A stretch of 64,000 nt of DNA from assembly GCA_947095535.1 (NCBI GenBank), contig OX352772.1:222895617-222959616 (forward strand). The letters are read 5' to 3'. Under the pieces are notes generated by a model, which saw only the letters and a program-made list of their open reading frames with translations, was not told the DNA's origin and ran no database searches. Shown piece by piece: positions 30,990 to 43,291 of this stretch. The position numbers and the translations under genes were made by a program. This DNA comes from Poecilobothrus nobilitatus. Lineage: Eukaryota > Arthropoda > Insecta > Diptera > Dolichopodidae. Each line of letters starts with the position of its first letter. Positions within the stretch are counted from its first letter, which is position 1.

Positions 30990-32029
30990 ATACGTCATTC
31001 AAAGCGGCAGTATCAGACCCTCATTGGAAAAAACGAAGGCGGTCGCTATTTTGGAAACGCCCACCAATCAATACTCCCTTCAAGGATTTTTAGGATTCAC
31101 ATCGTACTTCAGGAGGTTTATACGAGACTACGCCGTGATAGCTAAACCATTATCCGATCTACTCCTTAAAAAAAGCAAATTCAAGATTAATGATAAAACC
31201 ATACTTGCAATTGAGTAATTAAAGTCCGCTCTAACCAAAGAACCAATTCTAAAATTGTTCAATCTACGGGCTGAGACAGAGGTATACAACGACACGTCGT
31301 CGCACGGGTATGGTGCCGTTCTATTGCAGAAAGACTCGGAAGATCAGATGTTTCATCCAATTCAGTATATGAGCCGAAAAACGAAGCCAGCAGAGGAGAA
31401 ATACCATTCCTACGAACTGGAAGTCTTAGCCATAACAGAGACACTAAGAAAGTGGAGAATATACCTGATGGATAGAAAATTCAAGATTATAACAGACTAC
31501 AACGCTTTCACACAAAACGTAAAACAGAAGGACGTTCCGCTAAGAGTGTCCAGATGGGCGATGTTCGTTCCGGAATTTAATTTCGAAATCAAACATAGGG
31601 CGGGTCATAAAATGCGATACGTCGACGCGCTAAGCAGAACATCGTGTCTGTTTTTGGAGGACTCAATAATTCATTGTTTGAAACAAGCAAAAATAAATGA
31701 CGAATAGGTGACGGCAGTTAGAACAGTCTTAGAGAAGATGAGTTACGAAGCCAGAAGCCAACTATAAGTTACAGGATCTAGGAGCGATCAAAAGGACTCA
31801 GTTTGGCCCAGGATTGAAACTGAAACCCAAATATCTAGGGCCATATAAGATCACCCAAAACCTAAATCAAGGAAGGTACAAGGTCGAAAAGGTGGGAAAC
31901 CATGAAGGCCCGTTAAAAACCACGACAGTAGGGGAGTTTATAAAAAACTAGGACCCATCATTCGGGTCGAACGATGACGCAGGATGGCCGAATGTGGAAA
32001 TGGTGACTAGAAGTGGCAAAACATATTGA
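30990..32029 (+). pseudogene. Gypsy RT-end, RNase H and integrase C-terminus (third locus)
   Basis: 30,990-31,218 holds the RT thumb/connection (LQGFLGFTSYFRRFIRDYA), better preserved than in the tandem units. 31,255-31,707 is an RNase H frame of 150 residues with 'YNDTSSHGYGAVLLQKD', YHSYELEVLAI and the DALSR end. After TAG at 31,705 comes the integrase tail to 32,029, fused by the same internal deletion as copy A, so this locus and copy A share an ancestor. Confidence 0.75.
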
Positions 32030-32494
32030 ATTAGCATGATCCACCACTATCCAATTCTAGTACAAAGTTGATAGTATAACTAAAAGCTTTTTTCTTCTCT
32101 TTCGTTAAAAATAAAAGAAAACCATATGTTGAGGTTTTGCTGTTTTTAGTCTTTTTTCTTCCGTATCAAATAGCTCAGTATCGTGTCTGTATCGTCTTGA
32201 TATAATAATTACTATAATTATAATATACCAATAACTATAATACCATTAAGTTACATAGTTTATGATAAGTAATTGTCAAATAAATTATAATACAAATTAT
32301 AATACAAATTGTACAAAATAAAAGCGCAGAATTAAAATTGGAGCATTTTGATTTCGCTACATATATGGTTTTAATAATTTAGGATTTAGTTTTGTTTTTT
32401 AATTTAACTAATTTTTTAATAGTTTTCAGTAAGAATTTATGCATGTTAAGTGTAAATAATTTAAAGAGTTTTGTGTTTCATTATAACTTAATCA

Positions 32495-33060
32495 GGGAGG
32501 AGATTAAATTAATAATAACAATTAATAATATTTAGAGTTTTATTTTATAAATTTTTAAATGGTTCATTGAATATGTAAAAATGTATAATAAGTACATACT
32601 TTTACACACACATATATATATATATTATAGGTGTTAAAAATATATGTAGATTTATAATAATTAAATAAAAAGCTTAATGCTAAGTTAGCAACAGAATTAT
32701 ATTTTTTGTATAAATTTTATTTAAACTGTTTGGGTACGAAATAAGTATATATAAAATTGTGGTTTTTTTTTTGATGATAAATTGTATGTGTTAATAATAT
32801 ATTCTAGTTTATAACAAAAAATAAAAGCTAAGCTTATTTCTAGGTTAGTAATATTAAAAAATTTTTTCAATGAATGTAATTTGTTTAATTGTTTAATAAT
32901 AAGATTAATATATATAAAATATTGTTTATGTTTTAATGATAAATTATATTTGTTATGTAGGTTGCTAATATTAAAAGATGTTTTTAGTATAAATAAAATA
33001 TTGCTTATGTTTTAATAACAAATCATTTGTGTTAGTAGGGTACATGCAGGTTGATAATAA
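32495..33060 (+). repeat. Polypurine tract and LTR-like minisatellite region (third locus)
   Basis: GGGAGGAGA at 32,495-32,503, then the same sequence as 13,721-14,294 with a short ATTAATAATAACA expansion. The minisatellite is shorter by part of a unit. Confidence 0.5.
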
Positions 33061-33216
33061 TATAAAATAAAATTATGTTTATTTCTAGGTTAGAAAAAAT
33101 TATTATTTTTTTTTAATGGATTAAATTTGAAGGGTTTAGTAACAAGATTAATAGCTGTAAGATAATATTTTTGATTTGATTCAATAAAATTTTTTAAAGA
33201 AGTTACGAAAGTTGAA

Positions 33217-34231
33217 TCAAATAATATTAAATACAAAAGAAAAAATTTCATTATAATTTTTAATTTTAAAAACCTTTGACGAATCTGTTTTCCTAATGTG
33301 GATATTGTTGTTTTTGAGCCATAGGTACTTGCATTCGTTGGTGATTTTAATTTGACGAACTATGTAGTTGAGTTTGTCTTGTAGTTGAGTAAGATATTCC
33401 CGAAAAAATATGTTGTGGTTACCTTTACCGACTAAGCCTAACATGTCTAAGCCTAAGCCCATTGCTTCTTTTCTTGCTCATTAACTCAACTTTTACGGCA
33501 TCTGCTTTCAATTTCAAAAGGTATAGATTTGTGTTAAAGTTTAATTTTTTTTTTCGATTATTTTAGACTGCAGTTTGGTTATAGAGTTTATATCTTGTTT
33601 GGTAATGTCTGCATGCAGATGTTTACCTAGTTTCAAAACTATCTCTGTTGGATTAGTTAAATTAGACGAAAGTCTTGCTATAACGATGTTGTTTTTGTTA
33701 GTTGTTTGCTGCTTTTCATCTAACAATTGTTCCAGATAATTTAAGCTTTCATCCATCAAATTTGATTTTATTTAAGCGTTATTTAGACTTGCTTTGAGCT
33801 TAGCGTTTTCTTCTTGAGACTTTTCATTTATTTTTACCAATTCATCAATTCGATTACTGAGAAAATCAAGTGTACGACTGAATTTTTTAACCCCCGATAT
33901 CAGTTCATTTACGACAAAGGCCAGTATGTTAACCAAGCATTCATTAGGAGATATGTAGGAAAGATTGGTGGTGTTATCTCCCCTTATAGCTTCATTTGTA
34001 AATTGAGGCCCAACTGCTAAGTCATTGTCACCTACAATTATGCATTCATTACTCGTTTAAATTGTTGGAGCAGGTTTCACACTTCCATGTAGCAAATCCA
34101 GCTTCGACAGGTGAAACTACCTCTTCTGCCACAGCTTCACATCTAATATGATGAAAATTGAATACCAACACAGCTGCATTGAATACCTTTCGATTTGCCA
34201 TAAAAATTTTTTTACACTTCCAACATTGCAT
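33217..34231 (-). pseudogene. LINE ORF1-type relic (PHD-like finger, coil, FP domain), second copy
   Basis: Same order as 28,090-29,070. The PHD-like finger is clearer here (34,231-34,049: CWKCKKIF, then 'FHHIRCEAV', then WKCETC), followed by a coil, and by the FP-type end at 33,462-33,217 (KYLWLKNNNIHIRKTD). Stops near 33,780 and a shift near 33,480 break the frame. Confidence 0.65.
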
Positions 34232-34234
34232 TGA

Positions 34235-34611
34235 AATTTTTATAATTTTTGTATATTCCGCTTAAAAATTTTACGTCTGTTCAAATTGACACATTTTGAC
34301 ACATTTGACAAATTGACACAAGAACTCAGAATCTTTTGTCCTTAATGTCTGATTTCTTTACAATTTCAGAATATAACTTTTGTTTATTATTAGTATTATT
34401 TAATTTGGTTGTTCCAGTAAATTTTTTATCTCTAAAAAATGTTTTCGTTCGTTGACCGGGAATTTTTGATTTCATTACAGATTTTGTCAGCTTGGATTTT
34501 AAAGACCTCAGTGAAACTATTCATTTTGCAAATTTCTCGTTCTTGTGCTATTTTTATTTTTTCAATCTTTTCACATACCCACTTTCAACAGCTTCCAGCA
34601 ATTTTTATACC
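34235..34611 (-). pseudogene. LINE ORF1/gag coiled-coil fragment, truncated by an ATACCC repeat
   Basis: Copy of 29,076-29,430, ending abruptly at 34,611 where ATACCCGTACG begins. Carries a short tandem of TTGACACATTTTGACA absent from the other copies. Confidence 0.55.
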
Positions 34612-34739
34612 CGTACGATAGGATCGGGTATAATAAAATTACTCCTCCGTTTGTAACACCTCGAAATAAGCGAGCTCGATATACCTTCAAAGGTATGGAT
34701 CGGATCAGAAAAAAATTCTAAGACGTTTGAGCCATGTCC
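34612..34739 (+). mobile_element. Fragment of the ATACCC/TIR repeat family
   Basis: Begins ATACCCGTACGA, contains GGGTATAATAA and the downstream 'GGTATGGATCGGATCAGAA...GAGCCATGTCC' sequence shared with 55,371 onward. Only the first ~130 bp is present. It separates the ORF1 relic from the errantivirus RT. Confidence 0.65.
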
Positions 34740-35852
34740 TTCCTCATATTACTTTATTTAGGTGAATATTATCAAGGTGAATTTTGAAATGTGCTCTAAA
34801 TTTGTTCAAACACTTTTCGTAGATTTTCTGTGTGTTCTTGCAACGATGTTGAGAAGATGATGATATCATCTAGATAAACAAGACATATTTTTTCCAAATA
34901 AATCCCGTAAGATATTGTCCATAACCCTCTGAAAAGTTGATGGAGCATTTTTTAATCCGAAAGACATTCGGATATACTCGTAATGTCCTCCATGAACAAA
35001 GAATGCTGTTTTAGCGACATCTCTAGGATCCATCTCAATTTGAAGAAATCCGCTGTCTAGATCAAGTGTCAAAAAATGCATACATTTTCCTTCCCTAAAA
35101 AATATATTGTAATATTCTCTATATATTTGGAGGAGTGAATTGCGTTCTTCGTCATTCAAATGGTTTGTTCGAATTAGGTCGTATATTTATTTTCGTGAAA
35201 CATTTTGGTCTAAGTCACAGGTAATTTGGTAATTATTAATATCGGTAAAGTTTGTTATAGATTCAGTTTTAATTGCTTGTTCTAAATAAAGTAATTTTTC
35301 TATATCAGGTTGGCTTACAACTTCTACCAGGCTGTATAAGTCTTTAGCTTGGTAAATTGCTTCAGATATAAATAAGTTGGGAGATATTTCAATATTGTTG
35401 ATATAAATTTCATCCTCTTGATTATCTACTGGTATTTTTGTAATTATTTTAGATTTGGAAGGAACCATTTATTTTTCTGACATAAAATTTGGTTTAAATT
35501 GTAATGGTAATTCAGCATTTTTTGTAATTATTTTTCCATTTGTTAAATCAATTTTAGCTTCGAGTTCTGTAAGAACGTCTGAGCCTAAGAGTCCGTCGAA
35601 ATATCCATGAAATTTAAAAGCTAGAAATATTAGTTTACCAGGCTGTTTAAATTTTTTAAAGGATTGATAGGTTTCATTATGAACTTGGTGTTTATTAAAA
35701 GCGGTTACTATTTCTGTTGGTTTTGTTTGTTTCAAAAATTTAGGATTAAAAAGTTCGGGATTTAAAAAGGATGATCAGAAACTTTAGCGGTCTTTTCATA
35801 GGATTTATAGTAATATTTATATAAGGATGCATGTATCACTGAAGATTTAAAT
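34740..35852 (-). pseudogene. Errantivirus-like pol: protease end, linker and reverse transcriptase
   Basis: 35,735-35,469 ends a retroviral protease (FDGLLGSDVL, the conserved hydrophobic-LG-D motif). 35,468-35,187 is the linker seen before RT in this group ('VPSKSKIITKIPV'). 35,159-34,866 is RT: motif [15 protein letters not shown], motif B-type '[18 protein letters not shown]'. A frameshift near 34,893 precedes motif [13 protein letters not shown] stops at about 34,740, cut by the ATACCC repeat. The RNase H and integrase domains are not present. Confidence 0.75.
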
Positions 35853-36800
35853 CTACGTATCCGATTGGTTTGTGAAGGCACTTGTACAATAATTTGAGTT
35901 ATCTACTATGGTATTCTGATTTATTTCGTCCATATTTTGATCTATACTTTCAGAAATGGTTTCAGTATTGTCTGAATAGTGGTAGTAGTTGTCTAAATTT
36001 GTAAATTCACTATTGTCATCTGCAAATACGTTATTGCAGGAAATGCCATCTGCAAGTTCGTTATTTAGATTAAATAACTCCTCACTTACATATTTCGAAA
36101 ATGATTTATTTGTTTGAAATGGATTGGTTGATGGTCCTTGTTGTACCATATTTTGATTTCTTAATCTGTTATAGTTATCAGTTGGCCGGTATTGGAAATT
36201 TTATTGTCCGCTTGTATGATTATTAAAAATTCGAAATTGATTTGAAATTGGGTTATATTTTGGTTTATTGTTAAAATTATTATTATTGAAATTATTACGA
36301 GAGATAATTGGTTGTATAGCCGGTTTGTTATAATGGTTGTGAAGATTTGATAGTGAATTTAGTCCGTTTGTAAACTTGTTTGGTCCGTTTGCAAACATAC
36401 TTGATTGTGGAATCAATCTATTATAATGGATTTGAATTGTTGATCTTACTTGGCTATTCTTATCATGGATTTGAATATGATTATCCATAGTGGCTTGAAT
36501 TTCAATAACCTGACTATAGAAATTTTCAATTGTTCTACTTCCTTGTTTTAAATTATGGAGGTCTCTGGTCAATGACGTTTTGTTTCTTTTGTCAGAGTAG
36601 TGCAGGGTCAAATTTTGTTTAATTTGTTCCCATTCTAAGGGAGTGCCATACATATGGAGGGTTTCCGTCAAATCTTGGAACGGCATCCGGGATTCTTAAT
36701 AAATTAAATATGGAATTAACATCATTAGGTTCAGGAGTCATTTCAGAAGACGTGTTTATGGAGTCTTCTGAACTTGAAAAACTAATATTTGCGATTTTAT
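35853..36800 (-). pseudogene. Errantivirus-like gag
   Basis: The frame opens near 36,800 with the IPDAVPRFDG motif typical of errantivirus Gag starts. It shifts near 36,670 to the 161-residue frame 36,686-36,201 (matrix/capsid helices ending 'KQGSRTIENFYSQVIEIQ'), then Asn-rich sequence with NNFNNNNFNNKPKYN, a basic Asn-rich tail that replaces zinc knuckles in this group. 36,149-35,853 continues as an acidic Asn/Asp-rich segment. At least two breaks. Confidence 0.65.
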
Positions 36801-37962
36801 TAGGTGAAAAAAAGTTATGTAATTCTCTTCTAATTTAGTATGGAACGAATTTGCGCTTTGGTCTAGCAGATTTCATAGATCGAAATTATTTCAGGTAGCA
36901 TAAACTAATATTGGTCATAAAATTTTATTATATATCAAAAAATTTCTAATCTACCAGATTATATCGGTCATAAAATTTTTATATTATATATCATGCATAA
37001 AACTAGACAGTCATAAAAATTTTATATTTTATATCAAATAATCGAAAAATATTTTTTTTTTCCTATGTGACAGATTATATCAGTCATGAGAATATATTAT
37101 ACATAAGTTAGTCAAAAATTTTATATTTTATATCAAATAATCAAAAAAAAATTTTTTATCTGACAGATTATATCAGTCATGAAAATATATCATACATAAG
37201 TTAGTCAAAAACTTTTTATTTTATATCAAAAAATCAAAATTTTTTTCTATCTGACAGATTATATCAGATAAAGCTAACAAAACAATCACAAAATTTTATC
37301 AGCCAAATTATATAAAAATTATTGCAACAATATAAAGTTTTGTCGGATTTAAGTTATATAGATTATAAGAATTTATTTTTTTTTTAATGATATTTCAATA
37401 ATTCAATTATTTATAAGTAATTAATATGAAATATAGGAAAAAAAAATTCAATTTCGACTTACATGACCGTGATCTAGGGCACTATAGTTGCAGTTAACAT
37501 TGATCAGGCGTAAAAAACTAGAGTACACTGATCCTTTACCACTTAACTTAGTTTCACTTAGTCTATGTTAAATTTTCTTAACAGTTTTCAAAACTTCTTT
37601 TCCTTTTTTTTTTTTTTTAAATATATATTTTGATTTTATTTTATTGGAATATTTTTATTTTATATTTTTACTAGTTTAAAAGTTAACAATTTTAAGTTAT
37701 TGATTGATCTCACTTTTATAATGTTATTTTTTCCTATTTAACAATTCTAAGTTTATTGATTAAATTTATTGATTTCACCTTTAATTTATTATATTATTTT
37801 CACTTATTTATTTTCTATTTTAATTATGATAATTTATTTAATTATTATATATAATAACTTTAATACTTAATAGTCTATATTTACTAGTATATTTCAGTTT
37901 GTTTTTGAAATATTTTTACACTTTAGTTTTTTTTTTTATTATAAAACGATTAACCGTCGTTT
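36801..37962 (-). other. 5' leader of errantivirus-like element with ~94-bp tandem repeats
   Basis: Very AT-rich. Between about 36,905 and 37,265 the motif GACAGATTATATCAGTCAT recurs with about 90-95-bp spacing (four imperfect units). No coding region is seen. The left target duplication of the I element (37,948-37,962) is at its far end. Confidence 0.5.
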
Positions 37963-38302
37963 AAATAAATTTATTTATTTATATAATTTTTTTACCAGGG
38001 CTTTTAACACTTTCAAGGTTTTACAAGCCCTTATTAATACATTTTTTCTAAATTAACTTTACATAATTTTACAATTTTTACAATTTTACTTAATTTTACA
38101 TAATATTTATACAAAATACATAATCTAATGAACTAAACAAAATTCTCTATATTATTAACAAAACTTAAATTGATTCGACGAAAATTAAATCTATTTATTT
38201 AAATAATAAATTATAATATTATATACTTTAGATTAAGTTAAAAAGATTCACGCTTTTTATAAAAGCGATTACATTTTCCATGGAACATTGGTTATCTTCT
38301 TT

Positions 38303-41300
38303 TTAATTTGAAATTCCATTTATTTTAAAAGTAATTCTTTTATCTCTGTACTGCGAGCATGATTCAAAAATATGTTTAACAGATAATATAGAAGTATTGT
38401 CACATGAACAAATGGGACTTATCTGGGCATTTTCAAATAAATATTTGTGCGTAAAATTTGTATGTCCGATTCGTAGCCTAGTAATAATAATAGAATTTTT
38501 CCTACTTCGAGAATCTATTGAATTCCATTTGAATATTGAGCTTTTAATTTGTTTTAGCTTATTATTGGAAGCGATACTAATCCATTCTTGGTTGAATGAT
38601 TCTAATATTTTGCTTTTAAGAACTAGGAACAAATCTCTATAGAACATTTTAAAATCATTAATAACAGGGCCTGTTATAGCTTCCTTTGCTAATTGATCAA
38701 CTTTTTTATTGCCCCTTATATTAACATGACCTGGAATCCAGATAAAACACCATTGATTATTTGATCGATTAACTAATTCCTTAATTCTCATTGCAATAGG
38801 ATGCTTTGGAGAGTACGACAATAGTAATTGCAGTGCACTTAGTGAATCACTTTAAATTAAAAATTTTGAATTATAGAATTTGTCATTTTCAAACTCAATG
38901 GCTTTTTGGATTGCAAAAAGTTCAGAAGAGAAAACTGAAGTATATTTAGGTAAATGGAATTTTTCTTCGTGATCCCTGCACTTAAATGCACTTCCAGTTT
39001 CACCGTTCAGCAATGATCCATCAGTATAGGTTATAGTGTAATTTTGGTATTGCTTTTCCAAAATTTCGAAGAAAAGGCGCCTAAATTGGGTGTCATTTGT
39101 ACTACTTTTCATGGAAATTTCTAGTTTTTCTAGATAATTTCTGAATCTAATATGGAATGGTTGGTAATTTGGTGACAGATTTTTCTGTCTAATGAATAAT
39201 GATTCATTTCTAACATTTTCATATAATGGGTGCAATTTATTTCCAAAAATTTTCAATCCAAAATTAATGGACTGATATTCTCGTCTATATTTAAGTGGAA
39301 TTTTACTAGCGTCACATATGACACTTACGCTTGGACTAGTTTTGAATGCCCCCATGGCAATTCTGGTACCTATATTCAATATTGGGTTCAAAATTTTCAA
39401 TCGAGTTTTTGAGGCTGAATTGTAAATACAGCTACCGTATTCAATACAGGGAAGTACTATAAGGTTAAGTATCCTTAACAACATTTTTCTATCAGATCCA
39501 TAATAACTATTACTTAGTATTTTTAATATATTAAGTTTTTTCGTCGCTTTCACTTTAATGTGCTTGATATGTTTATCCCAATTTAATTTAGTATCAAAAA
39601 TTAATCCAAGAAATTTATGAGATTCGACATATTTAATTGGTGCATTTGACAAAAAAAGATTTGGTTTGATTATATTAGATCTTTTCCCAGTGAACAACAT
39701 TGAAACGGTTTTCCTTGCAGAAAATTTAAAACCTGTTACTTCGCTCCATTTTGTAAGATGATCAAGAGAGTTTTGCAGATGGTTCTTCATTCTTCCTATG
39801 TTTTTGCCTGACGTAAAAATGACGAAAGCGTCAGCAAAAAGAGCATACTTAATTGGATGCTTGATTGTGTTCACAATGTTATTTATTGCGACAACAAAAA
39901 GCAGAACGCTCAAAACTGAACCCTGGGGGATTCTGTTCTGGAGTGACATGTCTGTGGAAGATGTTTTACCTAAATAAACTTTCATTATCCTGTCAGATAG
40001 AAAATTTTTAATATAGTGGATCAAGTTACCTTTAAAGCCCATTTTTAAAAATTCTTTTATAAGCCGATTTTTCCACACAGTATCATATGCTGATTCTAGA
40101 TCGAAAAAGATTGATACACTACTTTGGTTTGTTGCAAATCCATTCATTATTTCAGACTCGAAATAAGAAAGATTATCAATAGTTGAGCGGCTTTTTCGAA
40201 AACCGGACTGAAATTTAGAAATTAAATTTCTGGATTCTAATTCCCAATTGAGTCTATTGTATATCATTCTTTCTAGAACTTTGCAAGTGCAACTCGTAAG
40301 AGATATTGGGCGGTAGCTTGAAACACTTGTAGGATCCTTATCTTTCTTGAGAATTGGAATTAATACAGCTTTTTTCCAATTTTTCGGAAACGTTCCACTA
40401 ATCCAAATTCGGTTATAGAAATCTAAGAGTGTGATTTTTCCTTGATCATTTAATTCTTTCAGCATTTCGTACCGGATAAAGTCAGGACCTGGAGAGCAGC
40501 TCTTAAAGCATTTTCGAGTTCGTTTTTTGAGAATAATCTATTGTATTTTTCTTATTTTCCGGAAGGAATATTAATTTGGGATTTTTCTTTATTTTTCTTG
40601 TACTTCAAGAACTTTTTGGAATAGTTTTCGTCACTAGATATTTTTGCGAATGAATTTGCTAATTCATTTGCTATTTTTGTTTTTTCAGATACAATTCGGT
40701 TTCCAGTCATTATTGTAGATATGTCTTGAGATCTTTCCCGGCCATGTATAGCCCTAATTTTATGGAATACAACACTGGATGGAGTATTACTTAAAATGGA
40801 AGACACGAAGTCCATCCATGATTTCTTTTTATAGTACCGTACTTTTTATAGTCAACTTTCGTGTTTTATATTTTTCCCGTAAAAAATTTTTGTAATCGTC
40901 TAGATTACTGGTTCGAAGAAATTTTGCGGGCTTTTATGCCCTCCCGTATTTCCGGATCCCATCAAGGTACCTTTTTCTTTAAATGTCCGAAGTTTTTCGT
41001 GGGAATAGATTTATTGGCGGCACTCAGAATTACAGAAGTTATATAGTTTTCATATTGGTTAATGTCTTTATGTTGCATTATTTGAAGGTTTAATTCTTCT
41101 CTGAATCGATTCCAGTTAGCTCGTTTAATGCACCAATTGTCTCTTACTTGACTATTAATATCTGTTGAAAGAAGTTTAAGAATAATTGGGAAGTGGTTAC
41201 TGCCATGTAGATCGTCCTCTACTGTCCATTCAAATAGGTTTTGAAGAACAGCGCTGCCTAAAGTCACATCAATAGAACTGAATGATTTATATGAAAAGCT

Positions 41301-41816
41301 AAATTGAGTTGGTTTACCATTATTAAAAAGATTCAAAGAATTAGCGTCAATCAGATTTTCAATGGATTTCCCTCTTTTATCTGTTTTAGTAGAGCCCCAG
41401 ATAATATTGTGACAATTAAAATCTCCGAGGAGGAGAAATGGGCAATCGAATTTATTAATTATATTTTGTAGATCGTTAGTATTAATTGAAGTGTTACAGG
41501 GAAGATATATATTACATATAACAAATTTTATGGGAAAAAGAACTTTTACTGCTACTGCCTGTAAATTAGAATTTAGATCAATTTGCTCACATGAGATATT
41601 CGATTTAACCAAGATGGCGACACCGTCGTGTGCTACTGTATTTGAGGCTACATTAACATTATATGTTTCAAAATTTTTAAAATTAGGATTTTCATTACTT
41701 TTAAATTTTGTCTCTTGTATACAGACAATATATGGATCATATTTATTCACAATAAGTTGAAATTCTTCATAATGGCTAAAGAGACCGTCAATGTTCCATT
41801 GAATAATACTAGTCAT
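38303..41816 (-). pseudogene. I-clade LINE ORF2: endonuclease, reverse transcriptase, RNase H
   Basis: ORF2 starts at 41,816, immediately after the ORF1 stop (TAAATG). 41,816-40,962 is an APE-type endonuclease: SIIQWNIDGL, 'CIQETKF', LLGDFNCHN and 'HGSNHFPIIL' carry the usual catalytic residues. Breaks occur between 40,960 and 40,465. RT (40,465 downward) shows 'VSSYRPISLTSC', FFDLESAYDTVW (motif A) and NRIPQGSVLS (motif B), but motif C reads ALFADAFVIF in place of F/YADD, so a catalytic Asp is changed. RNase H starts at about 39,040 (YTDGSLLNG) and, after a TAA near 38,850, ends with WIPGHVNIRGNKKVDQLAK and a CCHC-type tail. Clearly inactive. Confidence 0.85.
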
Positions 41817-43030
41817 TTATAAACTATCTTTAAAAGGTTCAATATCACTAATTGAGCCAATGCTATCGTCTACCTCAATAGAATCTATATTATTTTGATC
41901 TTCAAAATGCATAAATGATTTAGTCTTTTTTGATTTTTTCTTCTCAATTTTTTTAAGTTCACGCTTTTTCTTTGGATTAATATTCCTAGAAACTAAAATT
42001 AATATTGTTTTGAAATTTTCATTAGAAGGTTTAATGTCTGACAAAACGCTATGAGAAATTTCATTTTCAATATTATGATTAAAAGCGGCTGAGCTTGTTG
42101 AAGGACCAAAATTTTCACGATCACAAACACTTTTGACTTTTTGATTATTGCTCGTAACTGATGTAATGTTTGCAAAAGACTCCTTCAACGGAAATCTAAG
42201 TTTATAGCGCCTAGCAGCTTCTCTGATGTCTACATTTTCTTTTATTTTAATCGATTTAATTTCCTTTTCTTTTATAAATTGTGGACATTGTTTAAAAAAA
42301 GCATTATGTGGGCCTGCACAACCTGAACATTTTTTTGTTCGTTCACATTTTTCATTTTCTCCTAGGTGATATTCGTCACTACAATTAGAGCAGGTTTTCT
42401 TATTTTTGCAGATATCAGTCCGGTGGTTAAATCTTAGACAATTATAACATCGTAGAGGTGGTGGGATATAGGCTCGAACATCATATTTTTGATATCCTAC
42501 TTTGATTTCTTTTGGAAGATTTGTTGATTTGAATGTTAACACATATAGACCGGTTTCTTCTTCCACTTGATTATTATTTTTCTTTTTAAAACGCTTAATG
42601 GCGATCACTTGTTGTTTCTCCATTTCTGCTAAAATTTCACTATCACCTATATATTTAAACTCTGGGCAGTATACTACTCCTCGAGTTTGATTTAATGTGG
42701 CATGTTCTTCTACTGACACTTTAATATCTTTAAATTGAACCAGATTAATTAGTTTTTGAGCTTGAAAAGTATTCTTTGTTTTATCAATATAGTGCCATCT
42801 CGCAACTTAACACAGCTATTAACTTCACCTGATACACAGCTTAGAATAACTCGTTCAATTAAAAATGCAGAAACCGATGTCATATTTTTATTTATTTCGT
42901 TTCTTTGCATTACGAGAAATTTTTCACCTGGTGTTACATTTTTTAGTGTTTTGGATTGATCGAATTTCAAATTACTGTTCGTAAAAACTGCAGAGCCAGA
43001 ATTATCTGGCGGGAGGTTATTCTCCCCCAT
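41817..43030 (-). pseudogene. I-clade LINE ORF1 (gag-like, three zinc knuckles)
   Basis: The frame starts MGENNLPPDN at 43,030 and shifts at about 42,740 into the 300-residue part ending at 41,817. Three knuckles lie in series at residues ~96-146 of the second part: CYNCLRFNHRTDIC, then CSNC...C, then CSGCAGPHNAFFKQC, as in I-element ORF1. A Lys-rich C-terminal tract (KKKRELKKIEKKKSKK) follows. It would package LINE RNA. One frameshift breaks it. Confidence 0.8.
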
Positions 43031-43271
43031 TCTTAATTTTAACTTTTCTATTACTATTAGTTTTGTCCTTCACTAAAAATAAAGAAAAAGGATGTTTTCG
43101 GTTTGACCTCTTTATGTAGACTGTTTAAATAAATAATTTATATATTTATTATATATTTTTTTCATATAAACGAAGACCGTCGTTTTATATTTTCACAATA
43201 CGTCTTTTAAAAGATTAACCGTCGTTTCTTATGCGTATAGAACACTAATATAACTTGTAAAGGATCATCAC

Positions 43272-43291
43272 CTGATCCTACTGACTGCGCC
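43272..43291 (-). promoter_or_regulatory. Primer-binding site of errantivirus-like element
   Basis: On the minus strand, directly after the 5' LTR end (TTTAACT), the sequence reads TGGCGCAGTCAGTAGGAT (the initial T shared with the LTR). This closely matches the tRNA-Ser-type site used by insect errantiviruses. Confidence 0.75.

Larger units (their letters stand above)
37963..43212 (-). mobile_element. Nearly full-length I-clade LINE
   Basis: The insertion is flanked by a 15-bp direct repeat, GATTAACCGTCGTTT, at 37,948-37,962 and 43,213-43,227. On the minus strand it has a 5' UTR of about 180 bp, ORF1 with three zinc knuckles, ORF2 with endonuclease, RT and RNase H, and an AT-rich tail of ATAAATAAATAAA type. 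The length (about 5.25 kb) and domain order match the I clade. Several frame breaks make it inactive. It sits in the 5' leader of the errantivirus-like element. Confidence 0.85.
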
